DNA of 64,000 bases from assembly GCF_028867705.1 (NCBI RefSeq), contig NZ_CP066171.1:1302001-1366000 (forward strand), read 5' to 3'. The position numbers were made by a program, and so were the translations under genes. The DNA is from Thermoleophilum album (GTDB taxonomy: Bacteria > Actinomycetota > Thermoleophilia > Solirubrobacterales > Thermoleophilaceae). The notes below the pieces were generated by a model. The model was not told the origin of the DNA. It searched no databases and was given only the letters and a program-made list of their open reading frames with translations. Below, piece by piece: positions 18,610 to 28,103 of the stretch. Every line of letters starts with the position of its first letter. Within the stretch, counting starts at the first letter, position 1.

Positions 18610-20595
18610 TTAAGTGGCCTGGGCCGCGGCGTGCCGAAGCTGCCCCCTGCCGGCTGGTCGCGCCCCGCTGCTCATTCCGCCGCGCGCCTCGAAGCGCCGA
18701 CCGAGCCGCCCTAGGCTAAGTGCAAGCGCCAGCGCCATCGCCGCCCAGGCTCCCAGAACCGTGGCGAGGCCGGCCTGCCACAGCCAGGGCGGAACGCCGC
18801 GTGCCTCGCGCAGGAAGATCCACTCGTCGCCCACGAAGGCGCGGGTGAAGACGGGCGCAGCGGGCAGCGCCGCACCGGCCGCGTCGCGCATCGCCCGCTC
18901 GAGTTGGCTGCGCGTGAAGCTCACCGGTAGCGAGCGCCGCGAGCCGTCGAGCCCAGCGTCGGCCGGCAGGCGCAACGGCACCGCCCCGCGCACCCGACCA
19001 GCGTTCAGGCGTAGCGCCGCCTTCCAGGTTCCGGCCAGAGGCACCGGACTTGTGCTGCGATAGCTGCCGTCCGCCGCTCGCGCCATCGGCGCGACCACAC
19101 GGTCGCGCCGGCCCTGCCAGGCGAGCACGTACAACCAGTTCGGCTGGGCCGCGATCGCCGCTGGGGAGAGACGCGCCACCACGTAAGCCTCTCCACTCGA
19201 TCCTGCGACCGGCCGAAGCTCGACGCGCGCCACGGCGTCGGGCACGGTGCGCAGCGAGGCGGCCACACAGGCGCCCACCGCCAGCGCCGCGGCCCCGGCG
19301 AACCCTGCGCGTGCCAGCGCCGGCCGCGGCAGAGCGCCGCGCAGCGATGCCGCGAACAGCGCTCCTAGCACGCCGCCGGCGCAGCCGCCGAGGAGGGCGA
19401 GCAGGAGCCCCTCCGGCAGCAGCGCGGTTGTCCACGGCAGCGGCATCGCCACGCGCGACCAGCCGTAGCCAGCGGCGAAGCCGGCCGCGGCGCTGACGAC
19501 GCCGGCGACGGCGCCGAACCCAACCGTTCGCGTGGGCGCGGGCACCGCTCGCCGCGAAAGCAGCAGCGACCCGACGACCTCGACAGCTAGTGCCTCGGCG
19601 AAAAAGAGCGGCAACGTCGGCGTGTGCACTCCCATCGCACCAGCAAACAGGCTGGCGCTGCCGCGCACCGCGACGTACGCCGTGGCAGCTCCCAGCGCCG
19701 CGCCACGCCCAACCCACGCGCGCGCCGCCACCAGCACGAACGCTGCGGCGAGCGCGAGCACGAGCGGCTGCCATACCTGGCGGTAGAGCGGAACGCCGTA
19801 GTCGTACTCGGCGAGGAACAGCTCGAGCCCGCAGAGAAGACCTCCGAGTAGCGTCGCTCGCTGGGCAGCGCCGAACCAGCGCGCCCAGCGGCGGGCGCCG
19901 GCCAACGTGGGCGCCACCGCGCGGCTCTCGTCCCGCCCAGCGACGCCAGCTGAAGCGCGCTTGGCGCGTGCTTCCGCGCCCTCCTGGACGAGCACGAGCA
20001 TGCCGACGACGCTCAGCACGCCGAAGAAGAGAAAGACGAAGTGGGTCGGCGACCAGAGCGTTACGTCCTGCCCGTAGATGCGGTGCCAGACGTCGTCGAG
20101 CGAGAGCGCGGCGAGAGCGAAGAGCATCGCGGCGGCCAACAGCGCGCCGCCGAGGGGCCCGCGCCGGCCGCCGCCGGCCAGGACCCAGGCGGGTCCGCGG
20201 TCGCGCTGGTCGGCGGTGCCGAGCGCTAGCACCCCCGCCGCGAACGCGGCGAATATGCCGAACAGCATCGGGTAGTGGGCGGGGTTGCCGAGGGGGCCGG
20301 TGTCGCGCCCTTGGTCGATGTGGTAGCCGATGTCCCACATCCCACCCCACATCGCTGCGAGCAGACCGACGGTCGCAATCGCCACGGGCAGCGCCGACCA
20401 CCCTGGGAGACCGAAGAGACGCCCTACGACACGCCCTGCGACACGCAGCGGCCGCGCTTTCCCGCGCCGGTAGCGCACGCAAGTCGCGATCACGGCTGCG
20501 CTGCCGCCCCAGTAGACAGCCGCCAGGACGGCGAGCTGGTCGAGCGGCGCTCCGCCTGCCGAGGGTGCCGCTTGCGCGAAGAACGCCTCAGCCAC
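18610..20595 (-). CDS. Polytopic membrane protein with extracytoplasmic domain, divergent from a TetR regulator
   Basis: I do not recognise the family. From GTG at 20595, which has a GGAGG ribosome-binding site nine bases upstream, it has 661 residues. The first about 430 residues hold roughly a dozen hydrophobic segments. The motifs MWGGMWDIGYHIDQGRDTG and SLDDVWHRIYGQDVTLWSPTH are rich in His, Asp and Trp and may bind a ligand or metal. A predicted extracytoplasmic beta-rich domain (about 450-610) follows, then one last helix near the C-terminus. It is transcribed away from the TetR gene across an operator-like palindrome, so regulation by that TetR is likely. Function unknown. Confidence 0.75.
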   Translation of the reverse strand: MAEAFFAQAAPSAGGAPLDQLAVLAAVYWGGSAAVIATCVRYRRGKARPLRVAGRVVGRLFGLPGWSALPVAIATVGLLAAMWGGMWDIGYHIDQGRDTGPLGNPAHYPMLFGIFAAFAAGVLALGTADQRDRGPAWVLAGGGRRGPLGGALLAAAMLFALAALSLDDVWHRIYGQDVTLWSPTHFVFLFFGVLSVVGMLVLVQEGAEARAKRASAGVAGRDESRAVAPTLAGARRWARWFGAAQRATLLGGLLCGLELFLAEYDYGVPLYRQVWQPLVLALAAAFVLVAARAWVGRGAALGAATAYVAVRGSASLFAGAMGVHTPTLPLFFAEALAVEVVGSLLLSRRAVPAPTRTVGFGAVAGVVSAAAGFAAGYGWSRVAMPLPWTTALLPEGLLLALLGGCAGGVLGALFAASLRGALPRPALARAGFAGAAALAVGACVAASLRTVPDAVARVELRPVAGSSGEAYVVARLSPAAIAAQPNWLYVLAWQGRRDRVVAPMARAADGSYRSTSPVPLAGTWKAALRLNAGRVRGAVPLRLPADAGLDGSRRSLPVSFTRSQLERAMRDAAGAALPAAPVFTRAFVGDEWIFLREARGVPPWLWQAGLATVLGAWAAMALALALSLGRLGRRFEARGGMSSGARPAGRGQLRHAAAQAT

Positions 20596-20719
20596 TCGCT
20601 TCCACCTCCACGCTCTTTGTGTCTTGTCCGTTTTCCGCCTCGCGGCGCCGGGAGACCCCCCGGACCAGTCTTGCGGCGGGCGCCGATCGTTCGCCACCCA
20701 CCACAGCCGCAAAACGATA

Positions 20720-20743
20720 AGACGCATGTTACAGCATGCGTCT
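20720..20743. promoter_or_regulatory. Perfect 9-bp inverted repeat, putative TetR operator
   Basis: AGACGCATG, a 6-base spacer TTACAG, and CATGCGTCT form a perfect palindrome in the divergent region between the TetR gene (start 20783) and the membrane-protein gene (start 20595). Size and position fit a TetR-family dimer site, so autoregulation and control of the divergent gene are expected. Confidence 0.7.
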
Positions 20744-20782
20744 GAATGTATCCCGACGACTTTGGCTGTACGGTCTCTCTGG

Positions 20783-21475
20783 ATGAACGGAAACGCAGGC
20801 ACCGACAGCTCCGCGACTTCCCCAGGCGCGGAAGAGCTCGTCGATCAGCTGCTCGACGCTCCCGGCAACGCCGAGACGACCGAAGAGCGGATCCTGCAGG
20901 CAGCCGCCGAACAGGTCGAGGACTTCGGTCTCAGACGTTTCACGATCGACGACGTCGCCCGCCGCGTCGGCGTCTCGCGCGTCACCGTCTACCGCTACTT
21001 CCCGAAGAAGAACCGCCTCATCGAGGCGCTCGTCCTGCACGAGATGCGGCGCTTCTTGCGCGCCGTCGAAGAGGCGACACGCTCGTGCGCCACACTCGAG
21101 GAGCGGCTCGTCGAGGGTTTCGTGTTCGGCCTGCTGTACCTCCGCCAGCACCGCCTTCTGCGCCGGCTTTTGCGCAGCGAGCCGGAGCTGATCCTGCCAG
21201 CGCTCACCACCGAGGGCGAGCGCGTCCTGGCCGCCGGCCGCGAGTTCATCGCGCGGTTCGCGCGCGAAGAAGCTGCGGCCGGCCGCCTACCGCTCGACGA
21301 AGAAGAGATCCAAGCGGTTTCCGAGCTTCTGACGCGGGCCGTGCTCTCGTTCGTCGTCACGCCGCACTCGGTGCTCGACCTCGAAACACCCGAGGGGATC
21401 AGGCACTTCGCCGAGCACTACCTGGCAGCGACCCTGCGCGGGATCCTGGCACTGCGCGACTCCCGCGGCTCCTAG
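20783..21475 (+). CDS. TetR/AcrR family transcriptional regulator
   Basis: Regulator of 230 residues. The N-terminal helix-turn-helix spans about residues 30-80: TEERILQAAAEQVEDFGL, then FTIDDVARRVGVSRVTVYRY, then FPKKNRLIEALV. The helical C-terminal ligand domain follows. ATG at 20783 is chosen because the frame's earlier codons run through the operator palindrome. No ribosome-binding site is seen, so a leaderless message is possible. The divergent membrane-protein gene and the palindrome between them indicate its likely target. The inducer is unknown. Confidence 0.9.
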   Translation: MNGNAGTDSSATSPGAEELVDQLLDAPGNAETTEERILQAAAEQVEDFGLRRFTIDDVARRVGVSRVTVYRYFPKKNRLIEALVLHEMRRFLRAVEEATRSCATLEERLVEGFVFGLLYLRQHRLLRRLLRSEPELILPALTTEGERVLAAGREFIARFAREEAAAGRLPLDEEEIQAVSELLTRAVLSFVVTPHSVLDLETPEGIRHFAEHYLAATLRGILALRDSRGS

Positions 21476-21488
21476 CCGCAAGCGAAAG

Positions 21489-21561
21489 TGGAGCTGACGG
21501 GACTCGAACCCGTGACCTCGGCGCTGCCAGCGCCGCGCTCTCCCAGCTGAGCTACAGCCCC
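21489..21561 (-). tRNA. tRNA-Ala (anticodon GGC)
   Basis: Read on the minus strand it folds as a full cloverleaf. The acceptor pair GGGGCTG/CAGCTCC contains one G-U. The D-arm is GCTCAGCTGGGAGAGC, the anticodon stem CGGCG/CGCCG has loop CTGGCAG, and the T-arm contains GGGTTCGAGTCCC. The anticodon GGC reads Ala GCC codons. The discriminator is A and CCA is not encoded. Confidence 0.95.
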
Positions 21562-21572
21562 GTGTGGCGGCG

Positions 21573-21578
21573 AGTTTA
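21573..21578 (-). promoter_or_regulatory. Putative -10 (TAAACT) of tRNA-Ala
   Basis: TAAACT on the minus strand lies about 12 bases upstream of the tRNA-Ala 5' end, the right distance for a -10 element. It resembles the TACACT and TAGACT hexamers before other genes here. Confidence 0.4.
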
Positions 21579-21658
21579 AACGCTCACCGGCCGGTCCGCG
21601 CGCGCAGGGGTGTGGCCGCCGGAGTCCCGGCGGCCACCGTCGCTGCGCCTCGGCCCTG

Positions 21659-22033
21659 TTACTGGGAGGAAGCTTCGCCGTCGCGCGATACCCGCGGGCG
21701 CGGCCTGTGGGCCTCGAGAATCCGCCGCCCGAGCTCGGCGACCTGCTCGTCGCTCAACCGTGTGTGGTCGAACCCGACCTCTTCGAGCTCGCGCCGCACC
21801 GCCTGCACGGTGCGCATTGCGTCGAGGTCGTGACCGAGCTTCGCCAACACGGCGCTCAGGTTCGGATCGTCGAGAGCGGTCTGGCCGTTCGCACTCGCGG
21901 TCAGGAGCCACTGGTGCAGAGCCTCCGCTTGTTCGACGGGGAGCTCCAGCCGCACCGGACCGCGCGCGCTCACGGCCTGCGAGACCTCGTCCACGGCCTG
22001 CTCGCCGACAACGCTCTGGTTGGTATCCGTCAT
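21659..22033 (-). CDS. Hypothetical protein, small and acidic
   Basis: Unrecognised 124-residue soluble protein beginning MTDTNQSVVGEQAVDEVSQA. It looks helical and charged, with no membrane segment, signal peptide or cysteine cluster. It lies downstream of rsfS on the same strand, 35 nt away, and may be the last gene of the obgE-proBA-nadD-rsfS run. Codon use matches its neighbours. I can assign no function. Confidence 0.6.
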   Translation of the reverse strand: MTDTNQSVVGEQAVDEVSQAVSARGPVRLELPVEQAEALHQWLLTASANGQTALDDPNLSAVLAKLGHDLDAMRTVQAVRRELEEVGFDHTRLSDEQVAELGRRILEAHRPRPRVSRDGEASSQ

Positions 22034-22068
22034 CGTGTTGTCCTATTCGGCACAAACGCCGCTGTGTT

Positions 22069-22530
22069 TTAGCCCTCGTCGGGCTCGGCAAGATCCGTTG
22101 CGCCAAGCTCGGGTGCGGCGAAGTGTCGGCGCGGCGCCTCCTCCCACAGCGACTCCAGGCGGTAGTAGTCGCGCGCCTCGGGCGTAAAGACGTGCACCAC
22201 GCAGTCCAGGTAGTCGAGAAGGATCCACGACGCTTCGCGCTCGCCCTCGATTCGCGCCGGCCGGATGCCCGCTGCTTTCAGCTCGTCGCGGATCGACTCG
22301 GCGATTGCGCGCGCCTGACGGTCGCTGCGGCCCGTGGCGATAACGAAAAAGTCGGTGAACCCGGCGATCGCGCGTAGGTCCAGCACGACCACGTCCTCGC
22401 CCTTCTTTTCGAGGGCGGCAGCGGCAGCGCGCTCGGCTATCTCCTCGCCGCTCGCCGCTTGCCGCACGGCACCGGCTGCCGAACGAGCAGCTGTTCGCGA
22501 GATGCGCGGCCGGGACGAGCGCCCGTTCAC
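22069..22530 (-). CDS. rsfS: Ribosomal silencing factor RsfS
   Basis: Binds L14 on the 50S subunit and blocks subunit joining in poor growth conditions (family knowledge). The 153-residue protein has the RsfS core: DVVVLDLRAIAGFTDFFVIA, TGRSDRQARAIAESI, ASWILLDYLDCVVHVFTPEA and DYYRLESLWEEAP. An Arg/Ala-rich N-terminal tail of about 25 residues is extra. Its start overlaps the nadD stop by 4 nt, the usual nadD-rsfS coupling. Confidence 0.94.
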   Translation of the reverse strand: MNGRSSRPRISRTAARSAAGAVRQAASGEEIAERAAAAALEKKGEDVVVLDLRAIAGFTDFFVIATGRSDRQARAIAESIRDELKAAGIRPARIEGEREASWILLDYLDCVVHVFTPEARDYYRLESLWEEAPRRHFAAPELGATDLAEPDEG

Positions 22531-23150
22531 CGGGACGCCGCCACCTCCTGGCGGCCGGCGCCGTACAGCCCGGACGCGAATATCCGCTCGTGCACCGCGT
22601 CCGGAACGAGGTAGCGGATCGGCTGGCCACGACGTATGCGCAGCCGTACGAGACTCGAGGAAATCTCGACCCGCGGCATCTCGAAGTAGCGCACTCTTTC
22701 GACGCCGCGCAAGCGGGCGATCGAGATCGCGACCGCGTCACGCGACCAGCCGGTGCGATCGACGACAACCACCTCGGCGAGCTCGAGCAGCCGCTCGGGC
22801 TCGTGCCAACGCGGCAAGCTCGCTGCCTGGTCGCCGCCGAGAATCAGCACCGGCTCTAGATCGGGCTCGCGCTCGCGCAGCTCGGTGACAGTGTCGACCG
22901 TGTACGAGGGCCCCTCGCGTTCGAGCTCAAGCCGCGAGACAGCGAAGCGCGGATCGTCGCCGATCGCGAGCTCGCAGAGCTCGGCGCGGACGTCGGCACC
23001 GGGGTCGTCTTCAACCTCACGGTGCGGTGGTCGCGCCGCCGGTATCCACAGCACGCGCTCGAGGTCGAAACGCGCAGCCGCCTCCTGCGCGAGCACCAGG
23101 TGCCCGAGGTGCGGTGGGTTGAAGGTGCCTCCGAGAAGACCGACCCTCAC
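22527..23150 (-). CDS. nadD: Nicotinate-nucleotide adenylyltransferase
   Basis: Converts nicotinate mononucleotide and ATP to deamido-NAD in NAD synthesis. The 207 residues carry the nucleotidyltransferase motif GGTFNPPHLGHL (7-18), LILGGDQAASLPRWHE in the middle, and VEISSSLVRLRIRRG near the C-terminus, equivalent to the ISST-x-IR motif. It follows proA by one base and overlaps rsfS by 4 nt. Length and order are standard. Confidence 0.95.
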   Translation of the reverse strand: MRVGLLGGTFNPPHLGHLVLAQEAAARFDLERVLWIPAARPPHREVEDDPGADVRAELCELAIGDDPRFAVSRLELEREGPSYTVDTVTELREREPDLEPVLILGGDQAASLPRWHEPERLLELAEVVVVDRTGWSRDAVAISIARLRGVERVRYFEMPRVEISSSLVRLRIRRGQPIRYLVPDAVHERIFASGLYGAGRQEVAASR

Positions 23151-23151
23151 G

Positions 23152-24426
23152 TCACTCGCGCACGTGACCCGTGCCCTCGACGATGTACTTGTAGGTCGTC
23201 AGCTCGCGCAAACCGATCGGACCGCGCGCGTGCAGCTTTTGCGTCGAGTTGCCGATCTCGGCTCCCAGACCGAACTCGTAACCGTCGGTGAAGCGCGTCG
23301 AGGCGTTGACGTACACGCAGGCAGCGTCGACGCGATCGCAGAACGCGCGTGCCGCGTCGGTCGAGGCAGTGACGATCGCCTCTGAGTGGCCCGAGCCGTA
23401 GCGAGCGATGTGCTCCACCGCTTCGTCGAGCGTGTCGACGACACGGACCGCGAGGATCGGCGCCAGGTACTCCGTGCGCCAGTCGTCCTCGGTCGCCGGG
23501 CGCAGCTGCGTCGCTCGATCCTTGGCGAGCGCCTGCGTGCGCGCACAGACGCGCAGTTCGACGCCGCGTTCGAGCAGATCGTCGACGATCGCGGGTACGA
23601 AACGTGGCGCGACAGCACTGTGCACGAGCAGAGTCTCGCAAGCGTTGCAAACACCTGGGCGCTGGGTTTTGGCGTTGATGACGATCCTGCGAGCGCGGTC
23701 GAGGTCGGCGTGAGCGTCTACGTAGACGTGGCAGTTGCCAGCAGCGGCGTAGATCACGGGCACGGTCGCGACCGCCTCGAGCGCTCGCTTGAGACCCTCC
23801 CCGCCGCGGGGGATGATCAGGTCGATCGTGTCCTTGGCAGTGGCGAGAGCGCGCAGGTCGTCGCCGCGCTCTCCCGGCGGTACGAGCACGATCGCGTCGG
23901 CCGGCACACCCTCGGCGGCGGCCGCCTGGGCGGCGATCGTGGCCAGAATCGCGTTCGACCGCTCTGCGCTCGACGAACCACGCAGCACGACGGCGTTGCC
24001 CGACTTGAGACAGAGCGCGGCGCAATCGATGGTCACGTTCGGTCGCGCCTCGTAGACCACAGCGACAACGCCGAGCGGTACGCGCACGCGGCGCAGGTCG
24101 AGACCGTTGGGCAGACGGCGCCCCTCGATCACCTCGCCGACGGGATCGGGGAGCGCCGCCACCGCCCGCACACCGGCCGCGATCGCCGCGATCCGCTCCT
24201 CGCTTAGTGACAAGCGATCGATCAGTGCGTCGTCGAGCCCTGCCTCACGGCCACGCGCCACGTCGTCGGCGTTAGCCTCGAGGATTTCCTCAACCCGCTC
24301 CGCGAGCGTCGTAGCGATGCGCTCAAGAGCAGCGTCACGCACCCGACGGTCGAGCCGAGCGAGCAGCCGTGACGCCGCCTTCGCGCGACGACACAGCTCC
24401 TCGACGGTTGCGGCCGCGATCGCCAT
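23152..24426 (-). CDS. proA: Gamma-glutamyl phosphate reductase
   Basis: Second enzyme of proline synthesis, reducing gamma-glutamyl phosphate to glutamate-5-semialdehyde with NADPH. ATG at 24426 gives 424 residues beginning MAIAAATVEELCRRAKAAS. The aldehyde-dehydrogenase-like fold shows VVYEARPNVTIDCAALCLKS, and the catalytic Cys lies in PGVCNACETLLV. A TTG ten codons upstream would overlap the proB stop. Both starts are possible, but the ATG fits family length. It follows proB in the usual proBA order. Confidence 0.95.
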   Translation of the reverse strand: MAIAAATVEELCRRAKAASRLLARLDRRVRDAALERIATTLAERVEEILEANADDVARGREAGLDDALIDRLSLSEERIAAIAAGVRAVAALPDPVGEVIEGRRLPNGLDLRRVRVPLGVVAVVYEARPNVTIDCAALCLKSGNAVVLRGSSSAERSNAILATIAAQAAAAEGVPADAIVLVPPGERGDDLRALATAKDTIDLIIPRGGEGLKRALEAVATVPVIYAAAGNCHVYVDAHADLDRARRIVINAKTQRPGVCNACETLLVHSAVAPRFVPAIVDDLLERGVELRVCARTQALAKDRATQLRPATEDDWRTEYLAPILAVRVVDTLDEAVEHIARYGSGHSEAIVTASTDAARAFCDRVDAACVYVNASTRFTDGYEFGLGAEIGNSTQKLHARGPIGLRELTTYKYIVEGTGHVRE

Positions 24427-24452
24427 CCCGGCAAGAGTAACGCTGGCCGCGT

Positions 24453-25544
24453 TCAAGCGAGCGCGAGGTAGTTGCGGTGCACGGCTTCTTCGCTCGCGTG
24501 CGGCAACAGCTCGCGTACGCGGTCGCTTGTCAGGCCCATCACCCGACGCAGCTCGTCGGCGCTGTAGTTGACGATTCCCTTCCCTACCAGGCGGCCGTCG
24601 TGGCGGATCTCGACAGCGTCGCCCGGTTCGAACTCCCCCTCCACGGCGAGGATCCCCACCGGCAGCAAGCTGCTGCCACGCTCGACCAGCGCCCGTACCG
24701 CACCGGCGTCGACGACAACCGCACCGCGCGCCGGCTTGGCGTGGCGCAACCAGAGTTTGAAGCTCGGCTCGCGGCCACGCCGAGGGTGGAACAGCGTGCC
24801 CGCGCGACCTCCGGCGAGGACGGTGGCGAGCGCTCTCGGGTCGAGCCCCGAGGCGACGACGCAGGCGATGCCCGCCCCGGTGACCATCTCGGCGGCGGCT
24901 ACCTTCGACCGCATGCCGCCCGAGCCGACAGCGCTGCCGCTCTCGCCGATCGTGTAGTTGGCGAGCTCGCGTGGATCGCGTACCTCGCTGACCAGACGAG
25001 CGCTCGCGTCACGCCTGGGATCGGCGGTGTAAAGACCGTCGGTGTCGGTGAGCAGCAGCAGCAGCCGCGCTTCCACCAGGATCGCCACTTGCGCGGCCAG
25101 AAAGTCGTTGTCGCCGAACGAGATCTCGTCGGTCGTGGTGGTGTCGTTCTCGTTGACGACCGGCACCACACCCCAGCGCAGCAGCGTTGCGAGGGTGTGC
25201 CGCGCGTTGACGTAGTGGGTGCGCTGCGCCATGTCGTAGAAGGTGAGGAGGACCTGCGCGGAGCGCACACCGTGGCTGTTGAGCAAGTCGTGCCAGGCTC
25301 GGTACACGGTCCCCTGCCCCACCGCCGACGCGGCTTGTAGCTCCTCCATCTGTGTTGGACGCACAGCGATACCGAGCTCACGCAGGCCGCAGGCGATCGC
25401 CCCGGAGCTGACGATCACGAAGCGCTCGCCGCGACGAGCGCGCTCGGCGACCGTTGCGGCGACACGCTCGAGGACGTCGCTGCGCACGACCCCCTGCTCG
25501 TCGGCCACGAGCGCAGAGCCGAGCTTTACGACGATCGGGCGCAC
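24453..25544 (-). CDS. proB: Glutamate 5-kinase
   Basis: First committed, proline-inhibited step of proline synthesis. From the GTG at 25544 the product is 363 residues (VRPIVVKLGSALVADEQG). Amino-acid-kinase motifs are VSSGAIACGL, VVPVVNENDTTTTDEISFGD and LLTDTDGLYTADPR. A C-terminal PUA domain begins near LLPVGILAVEGEFEPGD. The frame is open 39 codons further upstream, but that part has no family similarity. It overlaps no neighbour. proA follows within about 30 nt. Confidence 0.95.
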   Translation of the reverse strand: MRPIVVKLGSALVADEQGVVRSDVLERVAATVAERARRGERFVIVSSGAIACGLRELGIAVRPTQMEELQAASAVGQGTVYRAWHDLLNSHGVRSAQVLLTFYDMAQRTHYVNARHTLATLLRWGVVPVVNENDTTTTDEISFGDNDFLAAQVAILVEARLLLLLTDTDGLYTADPRRDASARLVSEVRDPRELANYTIGESGSAVGSGGMRSKVAAAEMVTGAGIACVVASGLDPRALATVLAGGRAGTLFHPRRGREPSFKLWLRHAKPARGAVVVDAGAVRALVERGSSLLPVGILAVEGEFEPGDAVEIRHDGRLVGKGIVNYSADELRRVMGLTSDRVRELLPHASEEAVHRNYLALA

Positions 25545-25685
25545 GGATGCAAGGTTACGGTCGGACCTTGGTGCGCAACGGGGCTCGGCCCCCACTCGCG
25601 GCGAGTGGCGTGTAACCGCGGCAGCGTCAGCCGGCAGCGACAGCCGCGCCGCATCGATCACAGCGGCCCCCCGCCCCCGCAGCGG

Positions 25686-27650
<1,965 letters not shown>

Positions 27651-27661
<11 letters not shown>

Positions 27662-28010
27662 CGCCCTGCTTCTTTTCGGACTTGGAGCTACGCGTGCCGG
27701 TCATAGCGATCTTCGTGACCTCGAGCCGTGTCAGTTCGGCCCGGAAACCGGTGCGGCGCTTGTAGCCCTTCTTCGGTTTGAACTTGAGGATACGCAGCTT
27801 CGGCCCGCGCTCGTGCTGTTTCACTACAGCCTCGACGCGAGCCTTGGCGAGCGCTTTGGCGTCGAGCACGACGTCGCCACCGTCGGGGCGCACGAGCAGC
27901 GGCTCGAGTTCGACCCGCTCGCCCGGCTCGGCGTGCAACCGATCGACCAGCAGCTGCTGGCCTTCGGCGACCCGATATTGCTTGCCTTGAACTCTGACTA
28001 CTGCGTACAC
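27651..28010 (-). CDS. rplU: 50S ribosomal protein L21
   Basis: 23S-binding protein of 119 residues from a GTG start, beginning (M)[19 protein letters not shown]. It contains [19 protein letters not shown], the L21 signature, followed by an extra polar tail of about 20 residues ([17 protein letters not shown]) that overlaps rpmA. First gene of rplU-rpmA-obgE. A TAGACT hexamer at 28048-28053 may be its -10. Confidence 0.96.
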
Positions 28011-28047
28011 GACGACTCCACCCCGCCGCTGGCGAGAACGAGCCGGC

Positions 28048-28053
28048 AGTCTA
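28048..28053 (-). promoter_or_regulatory. Possible -10 (TAGACT) upstream of rplU
   Basis: TAGACT preceded by GC lies 38 bases before the rplU GTG on the coding strand. No clear -35 is visible. Confidence 0.3.
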
Positions 28054-28103
28054 GCGAGCGAGCGGACCCCTTGGCCGGCGGCTGCGAGCCCCGCTAGCCC
28101 AGC

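Noticed and set aside
17371-18714. Plus-strand frame of 447 codons opposite leuS
   Set aside because: Antisense to leuS with no recognisable fold.
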